From assembly GCF_015762685.1 (NCBI RefSeq), contig NZ_PEHF01000077.1, positions 1-32,416 on the forward strand: DNA of 32,416 nt, in the 5' to 3' direction. The notes below the pieces were generated by a model. It saw nothing but the letters and a program-made list of their open reading frames with translations, was not told where the DNA came from and did no database searches. A program made the translations under genes and the position numbers. This document shows positions 32,235 through 32,416 of the stretch, one piece after another (position 1 is the first letter of the stretch; each line of letters starts with the position of its first letter). The DNA comes from Candidatus Symbiopectobacterium sp. 'North America' (GTDB taxonomy: Bacteria; Pseudomonadota; Gammaproteobacteria; Enterobacterales; Enterobacteriaceae).

Positions 32235-32261
32235 AAAAAACCGGCTCTGGCCGGTTTTTTT
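32235..32261 (+). terminator. rpsT terminator
   Basis: AAAAAACCGGC (32235-32245) pairs with GCCGGTTTTTTT (32250-32261) around loop TCTG, 38 bases after the rpsT stop. A long T-run follows the stem. Confidence 0.92.
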
Positions 32262-32331
32262 GTTTCTGCACGTCCAAGGCACATCCCTCATGTTTCCCTT
32301 GGCGTTACCTCGCCCTTATCCTCTCCTTATG

Positions 32332-32346
32332 ACAGATTCAATCTGT
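32332..32346. promoter_or_regulatory. Palindrome ACAGATT-C-AATCTGT
   Basis: A perfect 7-bp inverted repeat around a single central base. It lies after the rpsT terminator and before a second hairpin. This geometry suits a dimeric regulator, but the owner gene, if any, lies right of the window. Confidence 0.4.
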
Positions 32347-32371
32347 AAGGCGCTAATGAGATGGTCACCCC

Positions 32372-32404
32372 CACCCTGTAGCGGTACGCTGACAGGGTGT
32401 TTTT
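32372..32404 (+). terminator. Terminator-like hairpin at the window end
   Basis: CACCCTGT (32372-32379) pairs with ACAGGGTG (32392-32399). The inner AGCG/CGCT stem has a GTA loop and a single bulged G, and TTTTT follows (32400-32404). No gene immediately precedes it on the plus strand, so it may be a backup rpsT terminator, the end of a small RNA, or a leader attenuator of the next gene. Confidence 0.6.
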
Positions 32405-32416
32405 CTTTCAGGAGAG

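Overview
The window is a chromosomal segment of an Enterobacterales bacterium, most like Pectobacteriaceae or Sodalis-type relatives. This rests on very high recalled similarity to E. coli-type proteins and on two conserved gene blocks: polB-rapA-rluA-djlA-lptD-surA-pdxA-rsmA-apaG-apaH-folA on the left, and carB-carA-dapB-ispH-fkpB-lspA-ileS-ribF facing rpsT on the right. Genus cannot be fixed without a search. Several genes are broken while core genes are clean, and an effector-like kinase gene is present. Together these suggest a host-associated (for example insect- or nematode-associated) lineage in an early to middle stage of genome decay.

Left block (1-14.9 kb): polB has an in-frame stop before its last catalytic motif. 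rapA and rluA are intact in length. djlA is frameshifted in its membrane anchor. The lptD-surA-pdxA-rsmA-apaG-apaH run is tightly packed with overlapping stops and starts; apaH reads past its expected end, through a terminator hairpin and into the convergent folA. These genes serve outer-membrane biogenesis (lptD, surA), vitamin B6 and folate synthesis (pdxA, folA), rRNA modification (rluA, rsmA) and nucleotide housekeeping (apaH).

Middle accessory region (14.9-20.1 kb): the two-subunit ThrE-type amino-acid exporter yjjPB is a pseudogene pair. An intact LysE/RhtB-type exporter follows. Next comes an AT-rich leftward cluster bounded by two strong bidirectional terminators. It encodes a large protein of unknown family, interrupted by an amber codon, and an intact 195-aa kinase that resembles the type III secretion effectors OspG and NleH. 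This cluster is the most unusual part of the window.

Right block (20.1-32.4 kb, mostly leftward): carB and carA both carry several inactivating lesions, including a deletion that removes the catalytic His/Glu of the CarA glutaminase. Unless a second copy exists, the cell should be unable to make its own carbamoyl phosphate and so need outside arginine and pyrimidines. The two ArgR operator boxes in front of carA are still recognisable. The genes that follow (dapB, ispH, fkpB, lspA, ileS, ribF and, facing right, rpsT) look intact, each unit with clear terminators or overlaps. The last 150 bases hold a palindrome and a terminator-like hairpin whose owner lies outside the window.
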